Assembly: GCF_011634775.1 (NCBI RefSeq)
Contig: NZ_JAALXT010000001.1
Span: 1,197,125-1,261,124 of the forward strand
Length of the DNA: 64,000 nucleotides
Direction: 5' to 3'
Source of the DNA: Thalassoroseus pseudoceratinae
Lineage (GTDB): Bacteria > Planctomycetota > Planctomycetia > Planctomycetales > Planctomycetaceae
The position numbers were made by a program, and so were the translations under genes. The notes under the pieces were generated by a model that saw nothing but the letters and a program-made list of their open reading frames with translations, was not told the DNA's origin and made no database searches. Below are positions 52,560 through 61,689 of the stretch, in pieces (the stretch's first letter is position 1; every line of letters starts with the position of its first letter).

Positions 52560-55500
52560 TCAATGAAAGTTCCTCGCCGGAATCGGCACACCCGCGAGCG
52601 TTTGCGATAAATCTTCGATGGTCTCGGTGACAACGTGTGTGACGATGCCTTGTCGTTGCACTCGACCGGTGATGAACATAGCCTGAGCGCGTCGCGCGGC
52701 GGTGTGATGACGTTCCCACGTATCCGGCCAGATGATCAGATTGGCGGTGCCGGTTTCGTCTTCGAGAGTGATAAATGTCACGCCTCGCGCACTACCAGGC
52801 CGTTGACGCAACAACACAAGTCCCGCGATCTTGCATCGTGAACCATCTGGTCGTTGTGTCAAACTGGCGGCGGTGACGGCTCCGCGATCGGTCAGTTGAT
52901 CTCGAAAAAATTGCACCGGATGCCCTTTGAGCGATAGCCCGCCGGTGCGATAGTCGGCGAGAACTTCCTCCCATTTCGACAACTTGGGCAGCTCCGGGAC
53001 TGTGGCATCCGGTTCGCTACGGTCGAGCAATGGTTGCGGTGTTTGATCTGGTAACGCTTGCCAAAGAGCTTCGCGACGATTCAATTGCAGTGAGGAAAAC
53101 GCATCGGCTCCGGCAAGCCGTTTGAGGACCGTTGAAGTCAATCCGCTGCGATGCGAAAGGTCGTGAAACGAGCGGAATGGCGTGCCCCCGCGAGCAGTCA
53201 CCAATCGTTCCGCATCCAGTTGCGAGAACCCTTTAATCGTACGAAAACCGAGGCGAAGTGCGAATTCCTGCTTTTGTCCCATGGGTTCGAGCGTGCAATC
53301 CCAATCGCTGTGATTGACATCGGCAGGCCGAACGTCAACGCCATGCTTGCGGACGTCGGAAACCAACTGGGACGGAGCGTAAAACCCCATCGGTTGAGAG
53401 TTCAACAGGGCCGCCGTGAACACCGCCGGGTAATGACATTTCAACCATGCCGACACGTAAACCAACAACGCGAAACTCGCCGCGTGACTTTCGGGAAAAC
53501 CGTACTCACCAAAGCCCTGAATCTGGTTATACAATCGGTCGGCAAAATCGGGTGAATAGCCGTTGGCGAGCAAACCGTCTTTGAGTTTCTGTTGGAACTT
53601 TTCGATCACACCCTTCCGTCGCCACGCCGCCATGGCTCGCCGGAGTTCATCCGCTTCCCCCGGTGTGAACCCCGCAGCGACCACCGCCAGTTTCATGGCC
53701 TGTTCTTGGAAGATTGGCACGCCGAGAGTTTTTTTGAGCACATCCCGCACGCGGTCATTGGGAAATTCGACTTCCTCCAAACCGGCTCGCCGTCGCAAAT
53801 ACGGATGCACCATGTCCCCTTGAATCGGCCCGGGGCGGACGAGCGAAACTTCGATCACAAGATCGTAAAAACATCGCGGTTTCAGTCGTGGCAGCATCGC
53901 CATTTGAGCGCGAGATTCGATTTGGAACACACCGATCGTATCCGCCTGACAAGCCATGTCGTAGACGGCGGGGTCTTCGGCGGGCACATCGGCGAGCGTC
54001 ATCGGCAAGTTGTAATCTTGCTTCAAGAAATCAAAGCAACGCCGAATCGCCGTCAGCATTCCCAACGCCAACACATCGACTTTCAAAAGTCCCAACGCTT
54101 CGAGATCGTCTTTGTCCCATTGAATGACGGTGCGGTCGGGCATGGCGGCGTTTTCGATCGGCACAAGTTCATCCAGTCGATGTTCTGTAATCACCATGCC
54201 GCCGGTGTGCTGCGAGAGATGACGCGGAAACCCTTGCAGTTCGGTTAGTAAAAACAGCAGTCGTTTCGCAAGTTTGGAATCGGGATCGAGACCGGCTTCG
54301 CGGAGTCGTTCATTGGGGTCGCCTTCCATCTTGTAAACGCCGATGGTCTTGGCGAGCAAACCCACTCGATCGAGCGACAACCCCAATGCTTTGCCGATGT
54401 CCCGAATGGCCGATCGCGGACGATACGTCACAACCGTTGCCGCCAATCCCGCACGATGCCGACCGTATTTGTTGTAGACGTATTGAATCACTTCCTCACG
54501 GCGTTCGTGTTCAAAGTCCACATCGATATCTGGGGCTTCATCGCGTTCCTTGCTGATAAACCGCTCGAACAGCGTATCCATTCGGTAGGGATCGACCGCC
54601 GTCACTCCCAAGCAATAACAGACCGCACTGTTCGCCGCCGACCCACGACCTTGGCAGAGAATCTCTTTGGAACGGGCAAACCGCACCAAGTCCCAGACGG
54701 TGAGAAAATACGCTTCGTAATGGAGTTCCTCGATCAATGCCAATTCGTGTTCGAGCAGTTGCCGAACTTTCCCCGGCACTCCCTGCGGATAGCGTTCGTT
54801 GGCTCCCTGCCATGTCAGCTTGGTGAGATATTCCAACGGCGTTTGGTCGGAAGGAGAAAGTTCCGTTGGGTACTCGTATCGCAGTTCATCAAGACGGAAA
54901 TGACAACGGTTGGCGATCTCCATCGTGCGGCGAACGAGTTCCGGATGCTCCGCGAACAAGGTGTGCATGTCGTCTGGCGATTTGAGATAACACTCCGCAT
55001 TGGAAAGTCCGCGGCGTCCCAAGTCGGCGACGGTGCAGTGATGTTTCACGGCCGTCAACACATCGTGGAGGTAACGCCGATTCGGTTCGTGGAATCGCAC
55101 ATTATTCGACGCCACAGCGGGAACGCGAGCCGCGTTTGCCCATCGCAACTGCCTCCGCATGAGAACCTCGTCATTCGGTCCCAGATGCCGCGACACCAAT
55201 CCGTAACAGCGATCGCCAAAAATGTCTCGATATGTTGCCAACGCTTCCATTCGGGTTTCGTCATCGCTCGACAACAACGATCGCAACACGACCCCTGCAA
55301 TCAAACCGTCGGCATGCTCGGCGATATCGTTGCATGTCAAATGACATTCGCCTTTCTTGGAACGTCGTCGTCCGACAGTTAGCAATCGAGAGAGATGACC
55401 GTAAGCCGCTCGGTCGGTCACCCACAGCACAACGGGCGGACCATCCGCGGGAGTGACTTCAGCCCCGATCAGAAGTTTTAATTCGACGGCCTTGGCCGCG

Positions 55501-55805
55501 GTGTGAGCCCGCACGACACCTGCGAGACTGTTCCGATCGGTAATCGCCAACGCCGCCAATCCTTGCCGAACAGCTTGGTTGACCAACTCGTCCGCATGCG
55601 AAGCTCCTTCCTGAAATGAAAAGTTCGTGCGACAGTGCAACTCGGCATAGCGGTTCGACGACGTGGGCGGTGGGCTCGCTTCACGACGCTGCGGCAGCGG
55701 TCGCGAATCGTCTGTTTTGACAACGCAATCTCCCCGTGGCTGCGGGAACGGTAAGATTGCAGGCAGTTCAGGAATCCGCCGTTGATTGGGGGGTGGATCA
55801 GGCAT
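52560..55805 (-). CDS. dnaE2: Error-prone DNA polymerase III alpha subunit DnaE2 (ImuC)
   Basis: The 1081-residue C-family polymerase carries out error-prone DNA synthesis across lesions together with ImuA and ImuB. The N-terminal PHP domain begins YAELHCRTNFSFQEGASHADELV, the catalytic aspartates are in PDIDVDFEHERREE, and HTGGMVITEH, GVFQIESRAQMAMLPRLKPR and ASFALLVYVSAWLKCHYPAVF are typical of DnaE2. A C-terminal OB fold (GLVLLRQRPGSARGVTFITLEDETG) is present. It ends IPARNFH, the usual DnaE2 terminus. It lies 33 bases after imuB in the same leftward operon and should be induced by DNA damage. Confidence 0.95.
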   Translation of the reverse strand: MPDPPPNQRRIPELPAILPFPQPRGDCVVKTDDSRPLPQRREASPPPTSSNRYAELHCRTNFSFQEGASHADELVNQAVRQGLAALAITDRNSLAGVVRAHTAAKAVELKLLIGAEVTPADGPPVVLWVTDRAAYGHLSRLLTVGRRRSKKGECHLTCNDIAEHADGLIAGVVLRSLLSSDDETRMEALATYRDIFGDRCYGLVSRHLGPNDEVLMRRQLRWANAARVPAVASNNVRFHEPNRRYLHDVLTAVKHHCTVADLGRRGLSNAECYLKSPDDMHTLFAEHPELVRRTMEIANRCHFRLDELRYEYPTELSPSDQTPLEYLTKLTWQGANERYPQGVPGKVRQLLEHELALIEELHYEAYFLTVWDLVRFARSKEILCQGRGSAANSAVCYCLGVTAVDPYRMDTLFERFISKERDEAPDIDVDFEHERREEVIQYVYNKYGRHRAGLAATVVTYRPRSAIRDIGKALGLSLDRVGLLAKTIGVYKMEGDPNERLREAGLDPDSKLAKRLLFLLTELQGFPRHLSQHTGGMVITEHRLDELVPIENAAMPDRTVIQWDKDDLEALGLLKVDVLALGMLTAIRRCFDFLKQDYNLPMTLADVPAEDPAVYDMACQADTIGVFQIESRAQMAMLPRLKPRCFYDLVIEVSLVRPGPIQGDMVHPYLRRRAGLEEVEFPNDRVRDVLKKTLGVPIFQEQAMKLAVVAAGFTPGEADELRRAMAAWRRKGVIEKFQQKLKDGLLANGYSPDFADRLYNQIQGFGEYGFPESHAASFALLVYVSAWLKCHYPAVFTAALLNSQPMGFYAPSQLVSDVRKHGVDVRPADVNHSDWDCTLEPMGQKQEFALRLGFRTIKGFSQLDAERLVTARGGTPFRSFHDLSHRSGLTSTVLKRLAGADAFSSLQLNRREALWQALPDQTPQPLLDRSEPDATVPELPKLSKWEEVLADYRTGGLSLKGHPVQFFRDQLTDRGAVTAASLTQRPDGSRCKIAGLVLLRQRPGSARGVTFITLEDETGTANLIIWPDTWERHHTAARRAQAMFITGRVQRQGIVTHVVTETIEDLSQTLAGVPIPARNFH

Positions 55806-55838
55806 GATCGGAGACTGAGCGGGCAGGGGGAACGGGAA

Positions 55839-57410
55839 TCAATCAAAGACGCCATGCAGGAACCAACCATTGCTACGATTGTCGCGAAACAACCAGAACC
55901 AACGGCCGTCGTCCGTTTCCACGCGGTAGTAATCGCGTTTGATTTGTTGATCCCGCCACCAACCCGATTCGATTCGCTCGGGGCCCCACCAACGATTGAT
56001 GACGTAGTTTCGTTGCTGCCAACGCAATCGAAGCGGGGGACCATCGGGATAGACTGAAACAACTTCCAACGCCTGCGGTTCGGGAAACATCGTCAATGGT
56101 CGTGAGAGGGGTGTGAATTCCGACGGCATCGGTTGCGTGGACGAATCCGGCTTCAAACTGATTGACGTAATCGGCTCGATACCCGTCGCATGTTCCGGGA
56201 GTGGATCGGATTGCAACTGCGGTCGCACCAGTTGATCTTCATCCAAGCGGCCTCGCAGTCGGTCCATGAGTCGGGCCAATTCCCGCTTGGCGGTACGTTC
56301 GGCTTTGATGTTCTTGTCTTCGAACAAATGGCCTTGGCGTTCGGTGAACCGATTGATGCCAGTGACTCGCAATCGCACCGCACCGACCGGACCGGCCAAC
56401 CGAACCCGTTCCATCCGAGACGTGATGACTCCGAACAAATGCTTGGATAAATCGGTCGCTTGCGCAAATCCGATCACAAGTGGTTTTTCCAGCCCGATCC
56501 GCAATTGCAGTTGCGTGATGCCGACTTGAAACCGACTCACGGTTTCGAGAACTTCATCAAGCAAACGCTCGATGACGACGAGTAACGTTTTCCGATCGGC
56601 AATTGGCCAGTCGAACGCTTCGGCAGCTTCGATCACACCATCGGGGCGGATGGGGGCAAACGATTCCGCAACTTGGCCGAATACTTGATCCAACCGCTTG
56701 ACAGTTTTGACGGCAAATCGACTTGGCAGATCGGCTCGCGGAAGTTGAGCCACATCACCGATGGTCTTCAAACCAAGTTGCCACAGCGTTTCGCTGACAT
56801 TCGGATCGACTCGCAAGGCAGCCACCGGCAACGGCAAAATGGCATTCCGCAGGGCTTGAGTATCGGGCGGAACGATGGCGGTTTTCGAGTGAGCCCCATG
56901 CGTCAATGCCCATGCTGCTCCCACGGTTTCCGCAATGGCCAACCGAACCGTCCAATGGCGAGCTTCGAACAATTGCCGGACGTGTTTGAGCAGATTCATT
57001 TCGCCGTTGTAAAGATGTTCGCAGCCAGTCACATCAAGCAACAAACTATCGGCCGGTTCACTCGATTCCACACCAACCCACGGGCTGAATTGTTCACACC
57101 ACTCGGCGAGTTGACGCAACTCCTCGGCGTCGGCAGCGGAATCGGCTCGTTCCCAATGAGTGGGGATTGGCCCCAGAAGAGTTCGGGCTTCCGTGACGGG
57201 CATTCCGACTCGAACGCCAGAGTCAATCGCCAATCGCGAGCAGTGAGTGACACACTCGCCGCGTGAACCGTTGACCGCGTACAACACCCATGCCGTCTTA
57301 TCCGGTGCGTTGGAAGGATCTGGTTTGGCGTCGGCGGTTTGAGAGAGGGAACGATTCCTGACCCGTTGCAGGGGCCACGCGGGGAGCCTCACGCACAAGA
57401 CCCGTTTCAT
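55839..57410 (-). CDS. imuB: ImuB, catalytically inactive Y-family polymerase homologue
   Basis: ImuB links ImuA and DnaE2 to the replication clamp. The 523-residue protein starts with RVLCVRLPAWPLQRVRN, where Y-family polymerases would have the catalytic DxD region, so it should not polymerise DNA. LLLDVTGCEHLYNG and the helix-hairpin-helix LKTIGDVAQLP are conserved. A clamp-binding motif QGHLF is found at residues 359-363 (bases 56322-56336), at the place of QLPLW in mycobacterial ImuB. The C-terminal region (from about 440) is the part that contacts partners. Its first 113 bases overlap the imuA coding region in another frame. Confidence 0.93.
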   Translation of the reverse strand: MKRVLCVRLPAWPLQRVRNRSLSQTADAKPDPSNAPDKTAWVLYAVNGSRGECVTHCSRLAIDSGVRVGMPVTEARTLLGPIPTHWERADSAADAEELRQLAEWCEQFSPWVGVESSEPADSLLLDVTGCEHLYNGEMNLLKHVRQLFEARHWTVRLAIAETVGAAWALTHGAHSKTAIVPPDTQALRNAILPLPVAALRVDPNVSETLWQLGLKTIGDVAQLPRADLPSRFAVKTVKRLDQVFGQVAESFAPIRPDGVIEAAEAFDWPIADRKTLLVVIERLLDEVLETVSRFQVGITQLQLRIGLEKPLVIGFAQATDLSKHLFGVITSRMERVRLAGPVGAVRLRVTGINRFTERQGHLFEDKNIKAERTAKRELARLMDRLRGRLDEDQLVRPQLQSDPLPEHATGIEPITSISLKPDSSTQPMPSEFTPLSRPLTMFPEPQALEVVSVYPDGPPLRLRWQQRNYVINRWWGPERIESGWWRDQQIKRDYYRVETDDGRWFWLFRDNRSNGWFLHGVFD

Positions 57411-58104
57411 CGCAAATGTCGATTTCTACGGTCTTGCCAGCCCTCCCGGTTCGGCAAGAAACGAGTTCCACGCGCAATCGCCTCCCAGCGACCGCGTTCT
57501 GAAAATCATTCAAATTCGATGACACCGCAACCGGCTCCACACGCCAACGGATATCAGACCACGACCCCGTACGCTGCCTATTGCGAGATTCGTCTCGGAA
57601 AAACAATCCCACTCCGCCGCCGGTTCGGGCGGCCAATTTGAGTCGACGAGCTGACGTTTCCGAGATTGCTCCCAGACGCCCACAGACCGCCACGACACCG
57701 GAGCATCTTAGGCATTGTTCCATGACCCACACGGCTTGGTTGGCCGACTTGGAACGCACAATGATCAAGCGATCCAGATCGACCCCCAACAACATCGCCG
57801 CGACGGGCGAGAATGTTTTTGCATCGTCGATGACCACCGCCATACCAGCCGACCGGGCGGTCAATACGGCTCGCAATTGCAGCATGGTCAGCAACCACGC
57901 TCCACCTCGTTCGGTCTGCCATTCGACAATTTCCCCGGCACCGATCCCGGAATCCGGCAGAACATCATCCAAGACCGCAATGCCGGTGGAAATGGCGTCA
58001 TGTTGCGGAACTTCAGACGTGGGACGTTCCCATTGGCGAAGCTCCTTCCGCAGCCGCTCAACAGTATCTTTCGATGATGCCGAACTGGTTGCCAACATTG
58101 CCAT
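57298..58104 (-). CDS. imuA: ImuA, RecA-like mutasome subunit
   Basis: The 268-residue protein has the ImuA pattern: ISTGIAVLDDVLPDSGIGAGEIVEW, then LTARSAGMAVVIDDAKTFSPVAAMLLGVDLDRLIIVRS, QAVWVMEQCLRCSGVVAVCG, and RRLKLAARTGGGVGLFFR. It has a RecA-like fold but no canonical Walker A motif. It is the first gene of imuA-imuB-dnaE2, which makes the damage-inducible mutagenic translesion machinery. The last 37 codons overlap imuB, and they are unlike the conserved part of the family. Operator-like inverted repeats lie 70-130 bases upstream. Confidence 0.9.
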   Translation of the reverse strand: MAMLATSSASSKDTVERLRKELRQWERPTSEVPQHDAISTGIAVLDDVLPDSGIGAGEIVEWQTERGGAWLLTMLQLRAVLTARSAGMAVVIDDAKTFSPVAAMLLGVDLDRLIIVRSKSANQAVWVMEQCLRCSGVVAVCGRLGAISETSARRLKLAARTGGGVGLFFRDESRNRQRTGSWSDIRWRVEPVAVSSNLNDFQNAVAGRRLRVELVSCRTGRAGKTVEIDICDETGLVREAPRVAPATGQESFPLSNRRRQTRSFQRTG

Positions 58105-58623
58105 TCATCAATCCCACAAAAACTCACGATCATGCCCTCTGTCGACTCATTGACCACTTTTGATGCACTGTTGTGACCTTCTAAGTAGTCACCCGTATCT
58201 AAACGGACGTTCAAACTGTTTGCAAGCTGAACTTATGGGGAAATTGTGTTTGAGATTTAACCACTGAAAGTCAAACAAGTTACGGCAACAAAAACTCGGC
58301 ATTCTAGGTTATTGACGGGCTTTCGGCGGAAAACAACATCTGTTACCGGCGTTTGATTCCATCTGGGGATATCACGGCGTGATTGCATTGATTCGATCCC
58401 AAATCGTTTCCGGTCATGAACTTCTATCAACAGCCACACGATGAAACGTGTTTCGCAGACAACGGCGAGGATTCAAGGGCGATAACCATTCGCAAAGGCA
58501 TTTCTGCCGACTGCTGTTTCTCACATCACACAGCGAAAAACTCATCGCCCTTTCACCTTGGGCATCGTGTTCTCATACTGAGATTAGTATTCGCGCTCGT
58601 AATATTCGGGAAAGAGAGTCGGA
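58105..58623. other. Divergent intergenic region between imuA and the second PSD1 gene (519 bases)
   Basis: No gene is supported. On the minus strand it contains the candidate imuA promoter TTGCAA-N18-TAGATA (about 58197-58226) with inverted repeats GTTCA/TGAAC (58209-58232) and GTGAC/GTCAC (58173-58192). The right half, toward the PSD1 gene, shows no obvious structure apart from a GAGAG ribosome site just before 58624. Confidence 0.4.
58173..58232 (-). promoter_or_regulatory. Possible operator region of imuA-imuB-dnaE2
   Basis: Two inverted repeats stand side by side: GTTCA-N14-TGAAC (58209-58232), which overlaps a possible -35 box, and GTGAC-N10-GTCAC (58173-58192), just downstream of a possible -10 box on the minus strand. 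SOS repressors commonly bind such dyads, and GTTC/GAAC half-sites occur in LexA boxes of several phyla, though with shorter spacing. The assignment is tentative. Confidence 0.3.
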
Positions 58624-61600
58624 ATGATTTCCCCCACGCTCGCACAATTGTCTATCACGCTGGTTCTCGTCTTTGTTGCCCAGAGCACCGCTGCCGAGGT
58701 CGACTTCAACCGCGAAGTTCGGCCCATTCTTTCCAACAAATGCTTCACGTGTCATGGCCCGGATGCGGAAACTCGCGAGGCCGAATTACGCTTGGACCAA
58801 CGCGAGTCGGTCACGGGAGCTGCGATCTCGGGAGAACAGGCTATCGTGCCGGGCGACATCGCGAGCAGCGAGTTGATTCGCCGAATCACCAGCGACAACG
58901 ACGACGAACGCATGCCGCCCGGTGGGGTCTCGAAGGCACTCACCCCGGCGGAAATCCAAACGTTAAAAACGTGGATTAACCAAGGAGCCCCATACGAAGC
59001 ACATTGGGCATTCATTCCGCCACGTCGGCCCACTCGCCCACCCGTTCGGAATGCCAATTGGCCGCGAAACGAAATCGACTACTTCGTACTTGCACGTCTG
59101 GAGCAACGTCAGACTCAACCGGCGAAGGAAGCCAGTCGCGAGACGTTGATCCGACGCGTGGCGTTCGATCTCAACGGATTGCCACCGAGTCTGGACGAAA
59201 TCGACGCGTTCCTCAGCGACTCCTCACCTGACGCCTACGAACGCATGGTCGAAAGTTATCTCGATCGCCCTGCATATGGAGAGCATATGGCTCGACATTG
59301 GCTCGACTTAGCCCGGTACGCCGACAGTAACGGCTACCAATACGACACCGAACGCCAACAGTGGGTGTGGCGGGATTGGGTGATCGATGCGTACAACAAA
59401 AATCAACCGTTCGACGAATTTTCCATCGAACAACTCGCTGGTGATTTGCTGCCGAACTCCACACCACAACAACGATTGGCCACCGGCTTCAACCGCAATC
59501 ATGGGATCACGATTGAAGGTGGGATCATCGATGAGGAGTACCGCACCGAATATGTCATGGATCGCCTGGTCACAACAGGGCAGGTTTGGCTGGGCCTAAC
59601 GATTGGATGTGCCCGCTGTCACGATCACAAATACGATCCCATCTCTCAAAAAGAGTTCTATCAACTCTATGCGTATTTCAATCAAGTGCCCGAACGGGGA
59701 ATGCGTGGATTCGATCCGCGTGAGCAAATCCCGTCGCCGTTGGCCATCGAGCAACATCGCCAGCGGGACCGGCAAATCGCCGAGTTGAAAGCGAAACTCG
59801 AACAACCACTCGATTGGAGAACGCACCTCGACGCTTGGGCGAAGGAAGTCGCGAGGGAATCTCGCAAGGGATGGAACGTGTTGGCTCCAATGGAAATGAA
59901 GTCCAGCGGCGGAACCACACTGACAAAACTCGACGATGACTCTGTCCTCGCCAGTGGTGCGAATCCTCGAAAGGACATCTACACCATCACCACGCAGACC
60001 GTCGAGCAGAACATTACTGCGGTCCGACTGGAAGCGCTCACGCACGACACGCTTCCCGGCGGCGGTCCGGGGCGACATTCCAATTCGAACTTTGTGCTCA
60101 GTGAATTCGAATTGACCGCGGTTTCCGTCGAAGATCCCACAAGACGGCAGACGGTCAAATTTCAAAAGGCCATCGCGGACTATTCCCAGAAGAACTACGA
60201 AATTGGCAAGTCCATTGATGGAACGGTCGCCGGCAATAACGGTTGGGCTGTCGATGGGCCCACTCGCAAGGAACCCACCACCGCGTTGTTCATCGCCGAG
60301 AAACCGTTTGGCTTCCCCGAAGGAACACAATTAGAATTTCGACTTCGGCACGAAGCGGGATTTGCAACGCATGGCATTGGCCGTCCGCGTTTTGCCATCA
60401 CCACGGACTCACCGCAGTCCATCGGTTTTGACGAGATTCCGGCCGAAATTCGACGGCTCGCCAAGGTGTCACCGAAAACCCGCACGGAGTCGCAAACTCA
60501 ACAACTCAAAGCGTATTTTCTTACTCATCACGATCCTCGAAACGACTTGCAAGAACGCATCGCCGCATTGGAAAAGCAAAAAGCCGAGGGTTTTCCGGCG
60601 ACGATGATCATGCGAGAACTGCCCCAACCGCGGGCGACGCACATTCTCAATCGCGGCCAATACGACCAACCCACCGAAAAAGTCTCTACGGGGGTTCCGG
60701 CAATCTTGCCACCATTGCCCAAAGACGCGTTGACCAATCGGTTGGGATTGGCACGTTGGTTGTTCCATCCGAAACACCCATTGACCGCCCGTGTCGCAGT
60801 CAATCGGTATTGGCAACGTATGTTCGGACTGGGTTTGGTGAAGACCTCCGAAGATTTCGGCATTCAAGGTGAACTGCCCAGCCATCCCGAATTGCTGGAC
60901 TGGTTGGCGCTCGAGTTTATCCGAAGCGGTTGGGACATCAAACACATGCAGCGATTGATTGTAATGTCCGCAACGTATCGGCAATCCTCTCATGTCGGAC
61001 AGGCTGCCTACCAAACCGATCCCGAGAATCGTTTGCTGGCCCGCGGTCCACGAATCCGATTGGACGCCGAAGAAATTCGAGACGCCGCCTTGTTCGCGAG
61101 TGGGTTGTTAGTCGACCGCGTGGGTGGAAAGAGCGTCTATCCTTATCAACCCAAAGGACTGTGGTTGGAGTTGAACAATCGGCCCGGCTATTCGCAAGCG
61201 TATCCTCAGGGCAGTGGTGAAGACCTTTATCGACGCGGTCTCTATACGTTCTGGAAACGGACGGCTCCTTCACCGATGCTGAAGTTACTCGATGCTCCCG
61301 AGCGTGAATTCTGCACACTTCAACGATCTCGAACCAACACGCCCTTGCAGGCGTTGCTATTGCTCAATGGCCCACAGTTTGTGGAAGCCGCCCGGCATCT
61401 GGGGGAACGGATGAGACAACACGGCGGCAAAACGCTGGAAGATCAATTGCGATACGGCTTTCGGTTGGTCACATCGCATTCGCCGACCGAGATGGAATTG
61501 CAGGTACTCAAGGAAGCGTACACCGCTGACCTCAAGCAATTCCAACGGGACCACGCAGCGGCAAACCGTATGCTCGAAGTTGGTGAATCACCGGTTTCCA

Positions 61601-61686
61601 ACCAAGCAGATGTCGCGGAGTTGGCCGCCTTTGCGAGCACCGCGCGACTGCTATTGAATCTGAACGAAGCCATCACGAAGGGATAA
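58624..61686 (+). CDS. PSD1 protein: planctomycete cytochrome C, DUF1549 and DUF1553 domains (second complete copy)
   Basis: The 1020-residue protein has a signal peptide (LAQLSITLVLVFVAQSTAA), an N-terminal cytochrome region with CFTCHGPD, DUF1549 (RRVAFDLNGLPPSLDEIDAF, YGEHMARHWLDLARYADSNGY) ending in CARCHDHKYDPIS, a beta-rich insert of about 200 residues (around 420-600), and DUF1553 (ARVAVNRYWQRMFGLGLVKTSEDFG, LPSHPELLDWLALEF). The insert differs from the coiled-coil insert of the copy at 36605, so the two belong to different subgroups. A DUF1501 gene follows after three bases. Function unknown; two heme motifs suggest electron transfer or structural hemes. Confidence 0.93.
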   Translation: MISPTLAQLSITLVLVFVAQSTAAEVDFNREVRPILSNKCFTCHGPDAETREAELRLDQRESVTGAAISGEQAIVPGDIASSELIRRITSDNDDERMPPGGVSKALTPAEIQTLKTWINQGAPYEAHWAFIPPRRPTRPPVRNANWPRNEIDYFVLARLEQRQTQPAKEASRETLIRRVAFDLNGLPPSLDEIDAFLSDSSPDAYERMVESYLDRPAYGEHMARHWLDLARYADSNGYQYDTERQQWVWRDWVIDAYNKNQPFDEFSIEQLAGDLLPNSTPQQRLATGFNRNHGITIEGGIIDEEYRTEYVMDRLVTTGQVWLGLTIGCARCHDHKYDPISQKEFYQLYAYFNQVPERGMRGFDPREQIPSPLAIEQHRQRDRQIAELKAKLEQPLDWRTHLDAWAKEVARESRKGWNVLAPMEMKSSGGTTLTKLDDDSVLASGANPRKDIYTITTQTVEQNITAVRLEALTHDTLPGGGPGRHSNSNFVLSEFELTAVSVEDPTRRQTVKFQKAIADYSQKNYEIGKSIDGTVAGNNGWAVDGPTRKEPTTALFIAEKPFGFPEGTQLEFRLRHEAGFATHGIGRPRFAITTDSPQSIGFDEIPAEIRRLAKVSPKTRTESQTQQLKAYFLTHHDPRNDLQERIAALEKQKAEGFPATMIMRELPQPRATHILNRGQYDQPTEKVSTGVPAILPPLPKDALTNRLGLARWLFHPKHPLTARVAVNRYWQRMFGLGLVKTSEDFGIQGELPSHPELLDWLALEFIRSGWDIKHMQRLIVMSATYRQSSHVGQAAYQTDPENRLLARGPRIRLDAEEIRDAALFASGLLVDRVGGKSVYPYQPKGLWLELNNRPGYSQAYPQGSGEDLYRRGLYTFWKRTAPSPMLKLLDAPEREFCTLQRSRTNTPLQALLLLNGPQFVEAARHLGERMRQHGGKTLEDQLRYGFRLVTSHSPTEMELQVLKEAYTADLKQFQRDHAAANRMLEVGESPVSNQADVAELAAFASTARLLLNLNEAITKG

Positions 61687-61689
61687 CTG

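Noticed and set aside
54456-55382. 308-codon open frame opposite dnaE2
   Set aside because: It lies antisense to the conserved PHP/polymerase region, and no homology pattern is visible.
58416-58979. 187-codon frame overlapping the start of the second complete PSD1 gene
   Set aside because: It overlaps the signal peptide and cytochrome region of the PSD1 gene in another frame and has no protein features.
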